64,000 bases of DNA from Trissonchulus latispiculum (lineage: Eukaryota; Nematoda; Enoplea; Enoplida; Ironidae): assembly GCA_030248195.1 (NCBI GenBank), contig JASAND010026013.1, forward strand, positions 1 to 64,000. The letters are read 5' to 3'. The position numbers were made by a program, and so were the translations under genes. Below are positions 31,328 through 45,121 of this stretch, one piece after another (position 1 is the first letter of the stretch; the number at the start of each line of letters is the position of its first letter). The notes under the pieces were generated by a model. It worked only from the letters and a program-made list of their open reading frames with translations. It had not been told where the DNA came from and did not search any database.

Positions 31328-33031
31328 TTGATTGTCATCCCGCGTGAAACAGCCGAATGCCATCGGAAATGGCCCACCAGACGGGCCATTTTTATTGTCA
31401 TCCAGCGTGAAACAGCCGAATGCTATCGGAAATGGCCCAACAGACGGGCCATTTTGATTCTCATCCCGGGTTATACGGCCAAAAGTCATCGGAAATGGCC
31501 CACCAGACGGGCCATTTTTATTGACATCCCTTGTGAAACAGCCAAAAGTCATCTGAAATGGCCCACCAGACGGGCCATTTTTATTGACATCCCTTGTGAA
31601 ACAGCCAAAAGTCATCGGAAATGGCCCACCAGACGCGCCATTTTGATTCTCATCCCGGGTGAAACAGCCGAATGCCATCGGAAATGGCCCACCAGACGGG
31701 CCATTTTTATTGACATCCAGCGTGAAAGAGCCGAATGCCATCGGAAATGGCCCACCAGACGGACCATTTTGATTGTCATCCCGCGTGAAACAGCCGAATG
31801 CAATCGGAAATGGCCCACCAGACGGTCCATTTTTATTGACATCCAGCGTAAAACAGCCGAATGCCATCGGAAATGGCCCACCAGACGGGCCATTTTTATT
31901 GTCATCCAGCGTGAAACAGCCGAATGCTATCGGAAATGGCTCAACAGACGGGCCATTTTGATTCTCATCCCGGGTTATACGGCCAAAAGTCATCGGAAAT
32001 GGCCCACCAGACGGGCCATTTTTATTGTCATCCAGCGTGAAACAGCCGAATGCTATCGGAAATGGCCCAACAGACGGGCCATTTTGATTCTCATCCCGGG
32101 TTATACGGCCAAAAGTCATCGGAAATGGCCCACCAGACGGGCCATTTTGATTGTCATCCCGCGTGATACAGCCGAATGCCATCGGAAATGACCCAGCAGA
32201 CGGGCCATTATGATTCTCATCCCGCGTAAAATTGCCGAATGCTATCGGAAATGGCCCACCAGACGGGCCACTTTGATTGTCATCCCGCGTGAAACAGCCG
32301 AATGCCATCTAAAATGGCCCACCAGACGGGCCATTTTGATTCTCATCCCGCGTAAAACAGCCGAATGCCATCGAAAATAGCCCACCAGACGGACCATTTT
32401 GATTGTCATCCCGCGTGAAACAGCCGAATGCCATCGGAAATGGCCCACCAGACGGGCCATTTTTATTGTCATCCAGCGTGAAACAGCCGAATGCTATCGG
32501 AAATGGCCCAACAGACGGGCCATTTTGATTCTCATCCCGGGTTATACGGCCAAAAGTCATCGGAAATGGCCCACCAGACGGGCCATTTTTATTGACATCC
32601 CTGGTGAAACAGCCAAAAGTCATCTGAAATGGCCCACCAGACGCGCCATTTTGATTCTCATCCCGGGTGAAACAGCCGAATGCCATCGGAAATGGCCCAC
32701 CAGACGGGCCATTTTTATTGACATCCAGCGTGAAAGAGCCGAATGCCATCGGAAATGGCCCACCAGACGGACCATTTTGATTGTCATCCCGCGTGAAACA
32801 GCCGAATGCCATCGGAAATGGCCCACCAGACGGGCCATTTTTATTGACATCCAGCGTAAAACAGCCGAATGCCATCGGAAATGGCCCACCAGACGGGCCA
32901 TTTTTATTGTCATCCAGCGTGAAACAGCCGAATGCTATCGGAAATGGCTCAACAGACGGGCCATTTTGATTCTCATCCCGGGTGATACGGCCAAAAGTCA
33001 TCGGAAATGGCCCACCAGACGGGCCATTTAG
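31328..33031. repeat. Higher-order duplication in the satellite (about 17 monomers)
   Basis: The variant order starting at 31,328 repeats from 32,399, an offset of 1,071 bp or 17 monomers. Downstream variants at 31,612 and 32,620 are offset by 1,008 bp or 16 monomers. The one-monomer difference indicates loss or gain of a single unit between the two copies. Confidence 0.7.
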
Positions 33032-36000
33032 ATTCTCAACCATGGTGAAACAGCCAAAAGTCATCGGAAATGGCCCACCAGACGGGCCATTTTGATTCTC
33101 ATCCCGGGTGGAACAGCCAAAAGTCATCGGAAATGGCCCACCAGACGGGCCATTTTGATTCTCATCCAGGGTTATACGGCCAAAAGTCATCGGAAATGGC
33201 CCACCAGACGGGCCATTTTGATTGTCATCCCGCGTGATACAGCCGAATGCAATCGGAAATGACCCAGCAGACGGGCCATTTTTATTGACACCCAGCGTGA
33301 AACAGCCAAATGCTATCGGAAATGGCCCAACAGACGGGCCATTTTGATTCTCATCCCGGGTTATACGGCCAAAAGTCATCGGAAATGGCCCACCAGACGG
33401 GCCATTTTGATTGTCATCCCGCGTGATACAGCCGAATGCCATCGGAAATGACCCAGCAGACGGGCCATTATGATTCTCATCCCGCGTAGAATTGCCGAAT
33501 GCTATCGGAAATGGCCCACCAGAGGGGCCACTTTGATTGTCATCCCGCGTGAAACAGCCGAATGCCATCTAAAATGGCCCACCAGACGGGCCATTTTGAT
33601 TCTCATCCCGCGTAAAACAGCCGAATGCCATCGAAAATAGCCCACCAGACGGACCATTTTGTTTGTCATCCCGCGTGAAACAGCCGAATGCTATCGGAAA
33701 TGGCCCAACAGACGGGCCATTTTGATTCTCATCCCGGGTTATACGGCCAAAAGTCATCGGAAATGGCCCACCAGACGGGCCATTTTTATTGACATCCCTT
33801 GTGAAACAGCCAAAAGTCATCTGAAATGGCCCACCAGACGCGCCGTTTTGATTCTCATCCCGGGTGAAACAGCCGAATGCCATCGGAAATGGCCCACCAG
33901 ACGGGCCATTTTTATTGACATCCAGCGTGATACAGCCAAATGCCATCGGAAATGGCCCACCAGACGGGCCATTTTGATTCTAATCCCGCGTAAAACAGCC
34001 GAATGCCATCGAAAATAGCCCACCAGACGGACCATTTTGATTGTCATCCCGCGTGAAACAGCCGAATGCCATCGGAAATGGCCCACCAGACGGGCCATTT
34101 TTATTGACATCCAGCGTAAAACAGCCGAATGCCATCGGAAATGGCCCACCAGACGGGCCATTTTTATTGTCATCCAGCGTGAAACAGCCGAATGCTATCG
34201 GAAATGGCCCAACAGACGGGCCATTTTGATTCTCATCCCGGGTTATACGGCCAAAAGTCATCGGAAATGGTCCACCAGACGGGCCATTTTGATTCTCATT
34301 CCGTGTAAAATTGCCGAATGCTATCGGAAATGGCCCACCAGACGGACCATTTTGACTGTCATCCCGCGTGAAACAGCCGAATGCTATCGGAAATGGCCCA
34401 ACAGACGGGCCATTTTGATTCTCATCCCGGGTTATACGGCCAAAAGTCATCGGAAATGGCCCACCAGACGGGCCATTTTTATTAACATCCCTTGTGAAAC
34501 AGCCAAAAGTCATCTGAAATGGCCCACCAGACGCGCCATTTTGATTCTCATCCCGGGTGAAACAGCCGAATGCCATCGGAAATGGCCCACCAGACGGGCC
34601 ATTTTTATTGACATCCAGCGTGAAAGAGCCGAATGCCATCGGAAATGGCCCACCAGACGGACCATTTTGATTGTCATCCCGCGTGAAACAGCCGAATGCC
34701 ATCGGAAATGGCCCACCAGACGGGCCATTTTTATTGACATCCAGCGTAAAGCAGCCGAATGCCATCGGAAATGGCCCACCAGACGGGCCATTTTTATTGT
34801 CATCCAGCGTGAAACAGCCGAATGCTATCGGAAATGGCCCACCAGACGGGCCATTTTGATTCTCATCCCGGGTGAAACAGCCAAAAGTCATCGGAAATGG
34901 CCCACCAGACGGGCCATTTTGATTCTCATTCCGTGTAAAATTGCCGAATGCTATCGGAAATGGCCCACCAGACGGGCCATTTTGATTCTCATCCCGGGTG
35001 AAACAGCCGAATGCCATCGGAAAAGGCCCACCATACGGACGATATTGATTCTCATCCCGCGTCAAACAGCCGAATGCCATCGGAAATGACCCAGCAGACG
35101 GGCCATTATGATTCTCATCTGCGTAAAATTGCCGAATGCTATCGGAAATGGCCCACCAGACGGGTCATTTTGATTTTCATCCCGCGTAAAATTGCCGAAT
35201 GCCATTGGAAATGGCAAACCAGACGTGCCATTTTGATTCTCATCCCGGGTGAAACAGCCGAATGCCATCGGAAATGGCCCACCAGACGGACCACTTTGAT
35301 TGTCATCCAGCGTGAAACAGCCGAATGCTATCGGAAATGGCCCAGCAGACGGGCCATTTTGATTCCCATCCCGCGTAAAATTGCCGAATGCTATCGGAAA
35401 TGGCCCACCAGACGGGCCATTTTGATTCTCATTCCGGGTGAAACAGCCAAAAGCCATCGGAAATGGCCCACCAGACGGGCCACTTTGATTGTCATCCCGC
35501 GTGAAACAGCCGAATGCCATCGGGAATGGCCGACCAGACGGGGCCATTTTGATTTTCATCCCGCGTAAAACAGCCGAATGCCATCGGAAATGGCCCACCG
35601 GACGGGCCATTTTGATTCTCATCCAGCGTGAAACAGCCGAATGCTATCGAAAATGGCCCACCAGACGGGCCATTTTGATTCTCATCCAGCGTGAAACAGC
35701 CAAATGCTATCGGAAATGGCCGACCAGACAGGGCCATTTTGATTTTCATCCCGCGTAAAACAGCCGAATGTCATCGGAAATGGCCCACCAGACGGGCCAT
35801 TTTGATTCTCATCCCGGGTGAAACAGCCAAAAGTCATCGGAAATGGCCCACCGGACGGGCCATTTTGATTTTCATCCCGGGTGAAACAGCCAAAAGTCAT
35901 CTGAAATGGCCCACCAGACGCGCCATTTTGATTCTCATCCCGGGTGAAACAGCCGAATGCCATCGGAAATGGCCCACCAGACGGGCCATTTTTATTGACA

Positions 36001-36116
36001 TCCAGCGTGATAGAGCCGAATGCCATCGGAAATGGCCCACCAGACGGACCATTTTGATTGTCATCCCGCGTGAAACAGCCGAATGCCATCGGAAATAGCC
36101 CACCAGACGGGCCATT

Positions 36117-37925
36117 TTGATTGTCATCCCGGGTGAAACAGCCGAATGCCATCGTAAATGGCCCACCAGACCGGCCATTGCGATTGTCATCCCGCGTGAA
36201 AATGACGAGTGCCATCGGAAATGGCCCAGCAGACGGGCCATTTTCATTCTCATCCTGCGTAAAACAGCCGAATGCCATCGGAAATGGCCCACCAGACGGG
36301 CCATTTTGATTGTCATCCCGCGTGATACAGCCGAATGCCATCGGAAATGACCCAGCAGACCGGCCATTATGATTCTCATCCCGCGTAAAATTGCCGAATG
36401 CTATCGGAAATGGCCCACCAGACGGGTCACTTTGATTGTCATCCCGCGTGAAACAGCCGAATGCCATCGGAAATGGCCCACCAGACGGGCCATTTTGATT
36501 CTCATCCAGCGTAAAACAGCCGAATGCCATCGGAAATGGCCCACCAGACGGGCCATTTTTATTGTCATCCAGCGTGAAACAGCCGAATGTTTTCGAAAAT
36601 GGCCCACCAGACGGGCCATTTTGATTCTCATCCCGTGTAAAATTGCCGAATGCTATCGGAAATGGCCCACCAGACGGGCCATTTTGATTTTCATCCCAGG
36701 TGTAACAGCCAAAAGTCATCTGAAATGGCCCACCAGACGCGCCATTTTGATTCTCATCCCGGGTGAAACAGCCGAATGCCATCGGAAATGGCCCACCAGA
36801 CGGACCATTTTTATTGACATCCAGCGTGAAACAGCCGAATGCTATCGGAAATGGCCCACCAGACGGGTCATTTTGATTTTCATCCCGCGTAAAATTGCCG
36901 AATGCCATAGGAAATGGCAAACCAGACGTGCCATTTTGATTCTCATCCCGGGTGAAACAGCCGAATGCCATCGGAAATGGCCCACCAGACGGGCCACTTT
37001 GATTGTCATCCAGCGTGAAACAGCCGAATGCTATCGGAAATGGCCCAGCAGACGGGCCATTTAGATTCTCATCCCGCGTAAAACAGCCGATTGCCATCGA
37101 AAATAGCCCACCAGACGGACCATTTTGATTCTCATCCCGTGTAAAATTGTCGAATGCTATCGGAAATGGCAAACCAGACGTGCCATTTTGATTCTCATCC
37201 AGCGTGAAACAGCCGAATGCTATCGAAAATGGCCCACCAGACGGGCCATTTTGATTCTCATCCAGCGTGAAACAGCCAAATGCTATCGGAAATGGCCAAC
37301 CAGACGGGCCATTTTGATTCTCATCCCGCGTAAAACAGCCGATTGCCATCGAAAATAGCCCACCAGACGGACCATTTTGATTCTCATCCCGTGTAAAATT
37401 GCCGAATGCTATCGGAAATGGCCCACCAGACGGGCCATTTTGATTTTCATCCCGGGTGAAACAGCCAAAAGTCATCTGAAATGGCCCACCAGACGCGCCA
37501 TTTTGATTCTCATCCCGGGTGAAACAGCCGAATGCCATCGGAAATGGCCCACCAGACGGGCCATTTTTATTGACATCCAGCGTGATAGAGCCGAATGCCA
37601 TCGGAAATGGCCCACCAGACGGACCATTTTGATTGTCATCCCGCGTGAAACAGCCGAATGCCATCGGAAATAGCCCACCAGACGGGCCATTTTGATTGTC
37701 ATCCCGGGTGAAACAGCCGAATGCCATCGTAAATGGCCCACCAGACCGGCCATTGCGATTGTCATCCCGCGTGAAAATGACGAGTGCCATCGGAAATGGC
37801 CCAGCAGACGGGCCATTTTCATTCTCATCCTGCGTAAAACAGCCGAATGCCATCGGAAATGGCCCACCAGACGGGCCATTTTGATTGTCATCCCGCGTGA
37901 TACAGCCGAATGCCATCGGAAATGG
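36117..37925. repeat. Higher-order duplication in the satellite (25 monomers, 1,575 bp)
   Basis: A run of rare monomer variants at 36,117-36,350, including GAAAATGACGAGTGCC and a CATTGCGATTG box, reappears at 37,692-37,925 with the same translated sequence. The offset of 1,575 bp is exactly 25 monomers. A more diverged third version lies at 40,151-40,384. Confidence 0.8.
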
Positions 37926-40900
37926 CCCACCAGACGGGCCATTATGATTCTCATCCCGCGTAAAATTGCCGAATGCTATCGGAAATGGCCCACCAGACGG
38001 GCCACTTTGATTGTCATCCCGCGTGAAACAGCCGAATGCCATCGGAAATGGCCCACCAGACGGGCCATTTTGATTCTCATCCCGCGTAAAACAGCCGAAT
38101 GCCATCGGAAATGGCCCACCAGACGGGCCATTGTTATTGACATCCAGCGTAAAACAGCCGAATGCCATCGGAAATGGCCCACCAGACGGGCCATTTTTAT
38201 TGTCATCCAGCGTGAAACAGCCGAATGTTTTCGAAAATGGCCCACCAGACGGGCCATTTTGATTCTCATCCCGTGTAAAATTGCCGAATGCTATCTGAAA
38301 TGGCCCACCAGACGGGCCATTTTGATTTTCATCCCGGGTGTAACAGCCAAAAGTCATCTGAAATGGCCCACCAGACGCGCCATTTTGATTCTCATCCCGG
38401 GTGAAACAGCCGAATGCCATCGGAAATGGCCCACCAGACGGACCATTTTTATTGACATCCAGCGTGAAACAGCCGAATGCTATCGGAAATGGCCCACCAG
38501 ACGGGTCATTTTGATTTTCATCCCGCGTAAAATTGCCGAATGCCATTGGAAATGGCAAACCAGACGTGCCATTTTGATTCTCATCCCGGGTGAAACAGCC
38601 GAATGCCATCGGAAATGGCCCACCAGACGGGCCACTTTGATTGTCATCCAGCGTGAAACAGCCGAATGCTATCGGAAATGGCCCAGCAGACGGGCCATTT
38701 AGATTCTCATCCCGCGTAAAATTGCCGAATGCTATCGGAAATGGCCCACCAGACGGGCCGTTTTGATTCTCATCCCGGGTGAAACAGCCAAAAGCCATCG
38801 GAAATGGCCCACCAGACGGGCCATCTTAATTGTCATCCCGCGTAAAATTGCCGAATGCTATCGGAAATGGCCCACCAGACGGGCGACTTTGATTGTCATC
38901 CCGCGTGAAACAGCCGAATGCCATCGGGAATGGCCGACCAGACGGGGCCATTTTGATTTTCATCCCGCGTAAAACAGCCGAATGCCATCGGAAATGGCCC
39001 ACCAGACGGGCCATTTTGATTCTCATCCCGCGTGAAAGTGCCTAATGTCATCGGAAATGGCCCACCGGACGGGCCATTTTGATTCTCATCCAGCGTGAAA
39101 CAGCCGAATGCTATCGAAAATGGCCCACCAGACGGGCCATTTTGATTCTCATCCAGCGTGAAACAGCCAAATGCTATCGGAAATGGCCCAGCAGACGGGC
39201 CATTTTGATTCTCATCCCGCGTAAAATTGCCGAATGCTATCGGAAATGGCCGACCAGACGGGCCATTTTGATTCTCATCCCGGGTGAAACAGCCGAATGC
39301 CATCGGAAATGGCCCACCAGACGGACCATTTTGATTGTCATCCCGCGTGAAACAGCCGAATGCCATCGGAAATGGCAAACCAGACGGGCCATTTTTATTG
39401 ACATCCAGTGTGAAACAGCCGAATGCTATCGGAAATGGCCCACCAGACGGGCCATTTTGATTCTCATCCCGCGTAAAACAGCCGATAGCCATCGAAAATA
39501 GCCCAGCAGGCGGACCATTTTGATTCTCATCCCGTGTAAAATTGCCGAATGCTATCGGAAATGGCCCACCAGACGGGCCATTTTGATTTTCATCCCGGGT
39601 GAAACAGCCAAAAGTCATCTGAAATGGCCCACCAGACGCGCCATTTTGATTCTCAACCCTTGGTGAAACAGCCGAATGCCATCGGAAATGGCCCACCAGA
39701 CGGGCCATTTTTATTGACATCCAGCGTGAAAGAGCCGAATGCCATCGGAAATGGCCCACCAGACGGACCATTTTGATTGTCATCCCGCGTGAAACAGCCG
39801 ATTGCCATCGAAAATAGCCCACCAGACGGACCATTTTGATTCTCATCCCGTGTAAAATTGCCGAATGCTATCGGAAATGGCCCACCAGAAGGGCCATTTT
39901 GATTTTCATCCCGGGTGAAACAGCCCAAAGTCATCTGAAATGGCCCACCAGACGCGCCATTTTGATTCTCATCCCGGGTGAAACAGCCGAATGCCATCGG
40001 AAATGGCCCACCAGACGGGCCATTTTTATTGACATCCAGCGTGAAAGAGCCGAATGCCATCGGAAGTGGCCCACCAGACGGACCATTTTGATTGTCATCC
40101 CGCGTGAAACAGCCGAATGCCATCGGAAATAGCCCACCAGACGGGCCATTTTGATTGTCATCCCGGGTGAAACAGCCGAATGCCATCGTAAATGGCCCAC
40201 CAGACCGGCCATTTTGATTGACATCCCGCGTGAAAATGCCGAGTGCCATCGGAAATGGCCCAGCAGACGGGCCATTTTCATTCTCATCCTGCGTAAAACA
40301 GCCGAATGCCATCGGAAATGGCCCACCAGACGGGCCATTTTGATTGTCATCCCGCGTGATACAGCCGAATGCCATCGGAAATGACCCAGCAGACGGGCCA
40401 TTATGATTCTCATCCCGCGTAAAATTGCCGAATGCTATCGGAAATGGCCCACCAGACGGGCCACTTTGATTGTCATCCCGCGTGAAACAGCCGAATGCCA
40501 TCGGAAATGGCCCACCAGACGGGCCAATTTGATTCTCATCCCGCGTAAAATTGCCGAATGCCATTGGAAATGGCCCACCAGACGGGCCATTTTGATTCTC
40601 ATCCCGCGTAAAACAGCCGAATGCCATCGGAAATGGCGCACCAGACGGACCATTTTGATTGTCATCCCGCGTGAAACAGCCGATTGCCATCGGAAGTAGC
40701 CCATCAGACGGGCCATTTTGATTCTCATCCCGGGTGAAACAGCCGAATGCCATCGGAAATGGCCCACCAGACCGGCTACTTTGATTGTCATCCCGCGTGA
40801 AACAGCCGAATGCCATCGGAAATGGCCCACCAGACGGGCCATTGTTATTGACATCCAGCGTAAAACAGCCGAATGCCATCGGAAATGGCCCACCAGACGG

Positions 40901-41116
40901 GCCATTTTTATTGTCATACAGCGTGAAACAGCCGAATGCTATCGGAAATGGCCCACCAGATGGGCCATTTTGATTCTCATCCCGGGTTATACGGCCAAAA
41001 GTCATCGGAAATGGCCCACCAGACGGGCCATTTTTATTGACATCCAGCGTAAAACAGCCGAATGCCATCGGAATGGCCCACCAGACGGGCCATTTTGATT
41101 CTCATCTCGGGTGAAA

Positions 41117-42378
41117 GTAGCTAAGACATGAATTAAAACAAAATGTTTGTTGTTTAAAATTCTACCGGTTCCCCTCTTTTTTTCTTACCCTTGAGTCTCA
41201 GCCGAGCTGGACTCAAAAAGCGGAGAATTTGTACCGTTCCAAAAGAGAACACATCTGTTACTCAAAATTGCCAATAAAGTGAAGACATAAAAGTTTTCCC
41301 TTAAATTACAAAACTGGGAAACATTGAACAAGAAGAATTCAAAAGAAGTTTACAGTAGATAAGTAAAGACTATTATAGTCAAGTTCAGTGAAAAAGCAAG
41401 CCGAGCTTCCCTTTTGCTTTAAAACCAATAAAACTAAATTAATTAAACTTTAAGCTTAATTAATTTAACTGTCGTTTATTGATTAGCTAGAGTATAGATT
41501 AATTTAATTAAACATGAACTTTAATTATGCTTAAAATGAAGTTTAAACTATTAATGATTACAATACTTGAGGGACGAACTGAGCTCTTCCAGTAAAGTTA
41601 AAAAAATTGAGTCTAGACAGAAATAGAACCACAGGAGTACCAATTATTTTTAGCTGATCTTAAAGAGGAAGACGTGCTGTATTTATTTGTAAAAGTTTGA
41701 ACTTAATTATTGGTGTTAATTAAAGTGATACTTTAATTAAAAGAACTGTGACCCAGCAATTCAGGAGGCCAAGTTGAACTTCCATATGTGGCCGGACATC
41801 AGCTTGTAGAATAACAACAAACCACAGAAAGGGTAAATATTTTTGGATATTCTGAAAGAGCAAAGCTTGCTGGTTTTAGTGATATAAAATTTATACTAAT
41901 TAGTGATGTTAATTTACGAGTAGTTAAGCAAAAACCATCAACATTGACGAATCTTGAAAGTCACCTTGTAATCTCCATATGAAGTTTGAAAATGAGTCCC
42001 GCATTTTTAGGTGCAAAGATAAGAAAGTTTTGGTTTTTGCCATTATTCTTTCAGCCCATAGTCGAGACACCAGATTGGTTGGTATGGCTGGAAAGAGGGC
42101 GCAAAAATGAACATTTTTGCTTTTACAACTTTTGAGCTATCTCTAGTGATTAAGTCAATATATGCAAAAAACGATTTTTGGGGTCCAAAAATGGCCGTCT
42201 TCGAGAAAATCAGTTTTTTCAAAATTACTGCCAAATCGTACAGACAATTTTGGTTTATTTATACTCGATCGATACACAGTCTCATTGCACATTTTATCAA
42301 TGCCTATTAGCTGGAGTTTGTTGCTCTAAGCTAGAGATTTGGCAGAAAAACCATTTTGGCAAAACTGTGATTATTTTG
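41117..42378. other. AT-rich DNA flanking the satellite, no gene seen
   Basis: The array stops inside box 1 of a monomer, after CTCGGGTGAAA, and gives way at once to AT-rich sequence with many TTAATTAA-type words around 41,440-41,560 and 41,700-41,720. I see no coding signal, no RNA gene and no recognisable transposon terminus. Confidence 0.6.
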
Positions 42379-42679
42379 TTTTGAACATCGATTTCTCAAA
42401 AACTACCCAATGGATTCGCGCGAGTTTTGGCAAAATGAGAATTCGCACTATTGCGGAGGGACATTTTTCTTGGTTTGAGCTAAAACATCTCCAGTTGCGA
42501 GAAAACTCAATGCAAAGTTGCGAAATTTCGTGTCACCGCACATTTAATAGATTTTCTTGACCGTTAAGACCTGCTAAGCCAAATCCAAAAAAATGTCCCT
42601 CGGACCACATGTCCCTTATAGGACAGCACAAGAAAAAATTTTGGCTCATTCTACAGTTTTGAGAAATCGATGTTCAAAA
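42379..42679. repeat. Small imperfect foldback (inverted repeat) element
   Basis: A perfect 23-bp inverted repeat (core GAACATCGATTTCTC) lies at 42,379-42,401 and 42,657-42,679. A second inverted pair, GAGGGACATTTTT, is placed symmetrically inside at 42,456-42,468 and 42,589-42,601. The rest of the arms is diverged. This fits a decayed short foldback or MITE-like element; no target duplication was recognised. Confidence 0.6.
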
Positions 42680-45121
42680 ATTTTTGGTCTATACTCAGCC
42701 TGTCAGATGTCAGTATGCCAGAAAATTTTCGCTATTTTTTGGGGATTTTTACTAGTTTCGTACTCTCATGAGAATCTACAGATTATAAGCTTTAAAATGA
42801 TGTATAAAGCTCTTTCCAACTCACAAAATTGCGAAACTTATGGCGTTTCAAAAAATACCCACAAAAGCACTGCACAAAACGATACCAGCACCTTAAGGTG
42901 GTGATTCCTTTTGGGCACAAATTGTTGGTTGGCGGCGCAAATCAGGATGAAATTTGGTGAAACTTTCCGAAATACGTTCTTTTAACGTTCTAACACCCTC
43001 CGCGCAATCCCGGTGTAAAAATATGAGTAGCCTCAATAAAGGTGGATTTATGTTAAAGAAGATTTGCTAAGGCCCTAGAGCGTGTGCATGTCAATCTCGC
43101 CTAACTCGCTTACCCCCAAACAACTACAAACGCGCCGGCAATCTATTTTAGTACCGTGAGTTTACTGGTTTTATGACAAAAATTATGAAATTAACAAAAC
43201 AATGAAACTGAATTTTACAGTTCAAGAACACGAAACTTCAAAGGCCAACAATTATTCAAAACAAAAGAAAACAGATAAACAAACCCAAAGCACAGACAAG
43301 GAGAGGAGAAGGGGGGTCAGCCCCCGAAAGAGATTCCCAAAATTAGACGGTAGGCAGGAACTGCAGAGAGAACAAAATAGCCCGACCGCATTGCACCAAG
43401 ACGTAAGAGAGACTGACTTTTGCGCTCAATTTTAGATTATGGAAAATTAGCTAAGGAACCGAGGTTCCTACACAAGAGTACAATTTACATTTATCGTTCA
43501 TAAAGATAGCGCTACACTTTAAGTGAATTTCTATGAAAATGAAGGAAAATATCGGAAAATACTTCACAGATTACCCCCTCTTTTGAAACGCGCGCCCTCG
43601 CCGCGGCCTCCGGGCAAAATTAGTAATAAAAATGAGGGTTAGCCTACGTAACTTAGGTACTAGTGCAGATAAAACGTCGTTTTAGAAAAGCAGAAAGAAT
43701 TAAAACTGTATCTCACTCGAGCCCCTGGCTTTGCCAAATTTTAGGGGTCTGTTTTCGAGACACGGGTAAAACTACTTCGGCACGTGCCGGACAACACACA
43801 ACATGAGTAGAGTACATTGACTCAACACAAAAAAGACAGATAACCCTTCAGCCGCGACGGGTCTGTTTTGAGCGCAGGTCTCACAAGGCAGAGCAACCCG
43901 AAAAAATTTTAACACAATAGGGGAAACTCATTTTCAGAAACATCACAAATATAAAAGCCCGAAACTATACATTTCTAGAAAACTAGACGACTATGCAATA
44001 GAAAATATACTATACAAGACTATGCAAAGAAATAAAATTTTAAACCCAGCTGTAGACAAAAATATAGTATATATAGATGCTCCGGGAGAGGCTACTCCAA
44101 CGGAAAATTTATAGAAATTTATGAGAAATTGCGCGAAAAGAGCGAAAAGGCATACGAGTACACAATCCAGGGAAGCCTCCCCCGGAGTAAACATATTATG
44201 CCCGAATCTTACTAAATGCCAAAAATAAAGCCGCGCAAAAATAAAGCACACATGAAATTTTAGCTGCACCATAAAAATGGCAAAACGGAAGGCATAGATG
44301 GCAGTACAAAATTATGCAAGTAAACCCGCGGTACAACAGTAGAATCAAACAAAAACAGTTAGAAAAAGGGAATAATACACGACATATATAGGACGGACTA
44401 GCCGAACTAGAGGGCACCCCTTTGAAAGAATCTCGAAAGAAACTGTAGAAATAAGGAGAAAATTTTTTAAAGAGCAATAGAATTTAACAAGGTGATAATC
44501 AAGCGAAAAACCCCATAAAGTATAACCCAAGTAAATTCCCCCCCCCCCAACCTATTAAAGCTATCAGACAAAAATAAAGCATACAGATGGAATGAAAAAA
44601 ACACAACGCAAGTTAGAAAAGATGGGAAAGGGGGAGGGGGAGCGGACGAGTAGGGGAAACCGGAATGCACACAATCACAATACAGACTGATATAACAAAG
44701 TTCAAAGTTTATAGGCCAGGAAGGCCGCCGAGAACCATGCTGTAGGGGGTAGACCCCACAGCCACCATCGTACCAACCTCCGGAAGGTGAGCGGGCGCCC
44801 CACGGCGCGAGCCGCTCCAGCCCAACTACCAATCACCGGCCACACAAGACTAACCAAGCCCAAAATCACCAAATACCGGGCCTACCCGTACCTTCGGGCC
44901 CACCACTAACCACGGAATTATCCGGGCCACAATCATTGTTATAGGGGCATAAACAATTTACATAGCATATATAGCATCATAAAAGGGGAACTCGCCGCCG
45001 TAGAGGGACTGGGGGGAGGGAAGGGGAAAATATGTTACAGTAAACATAACAAACAAAAACGGATTAAATACGGCATAATATATGGGGAATAACATACGGC
45101 ACGAAGGCCTACAGTAGAAAA

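Larger units (their letters stand above)
1..41116. repeat. 63-bp satellite DNA array, about 650 monomers, open at left window edge
   Basis: The whole interval is a head-to-tail repeat of one 63-bp unit that can be read as four boxes: CCCGCGTGAAACAGCC, GAATGCCATCGG, AAATGGCCCACCAGACGGGC, CATTTTGATTCTCAT. Box 1 has recurring variants (AAAATTGCC, TTATACGGCC, GATACAGCC, CCAGCGT, CCCTTGT). Box 2 varies between GAATGCCATC, GAATGCTATC and AAAAGTCATC. Box 3 varies as GGCAAACCAGAC or GACCCAGCAGAC, and box 4 as TTGTCAT or TTTATTGACATCC. There are no unique spacers. The period is a multiple of three, so several frames on both strands stay open for hundreds of codons: minus-strand frames of 1,101 codons at 17,353-20,658, 1,038 at 35,682-38,798 and 819 at 7,632-10,091. 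Their 21-residue periodic products begin MAFGCFTRDENQN or MARLVGHFRWHSA on the minus strand and read ETAECHRKWPTRR on the plus strand. I see no start context, introns or non-repetitive domain, so I call this satellite and not coding. Confidence 0.97.

Noticed and set aside
1..41116. CRISPR-like array
   Set aside because: There are no unique spacers; the whole unit repeats with shared variants, and the surrounding DNA is eukaryotic in character.
43202..43435. 77-codon Lys/Gln-rich open frame
   Set aside because: Low-complexity composition and no domain; it lies in A-rich DNA where such frames arise by chance.
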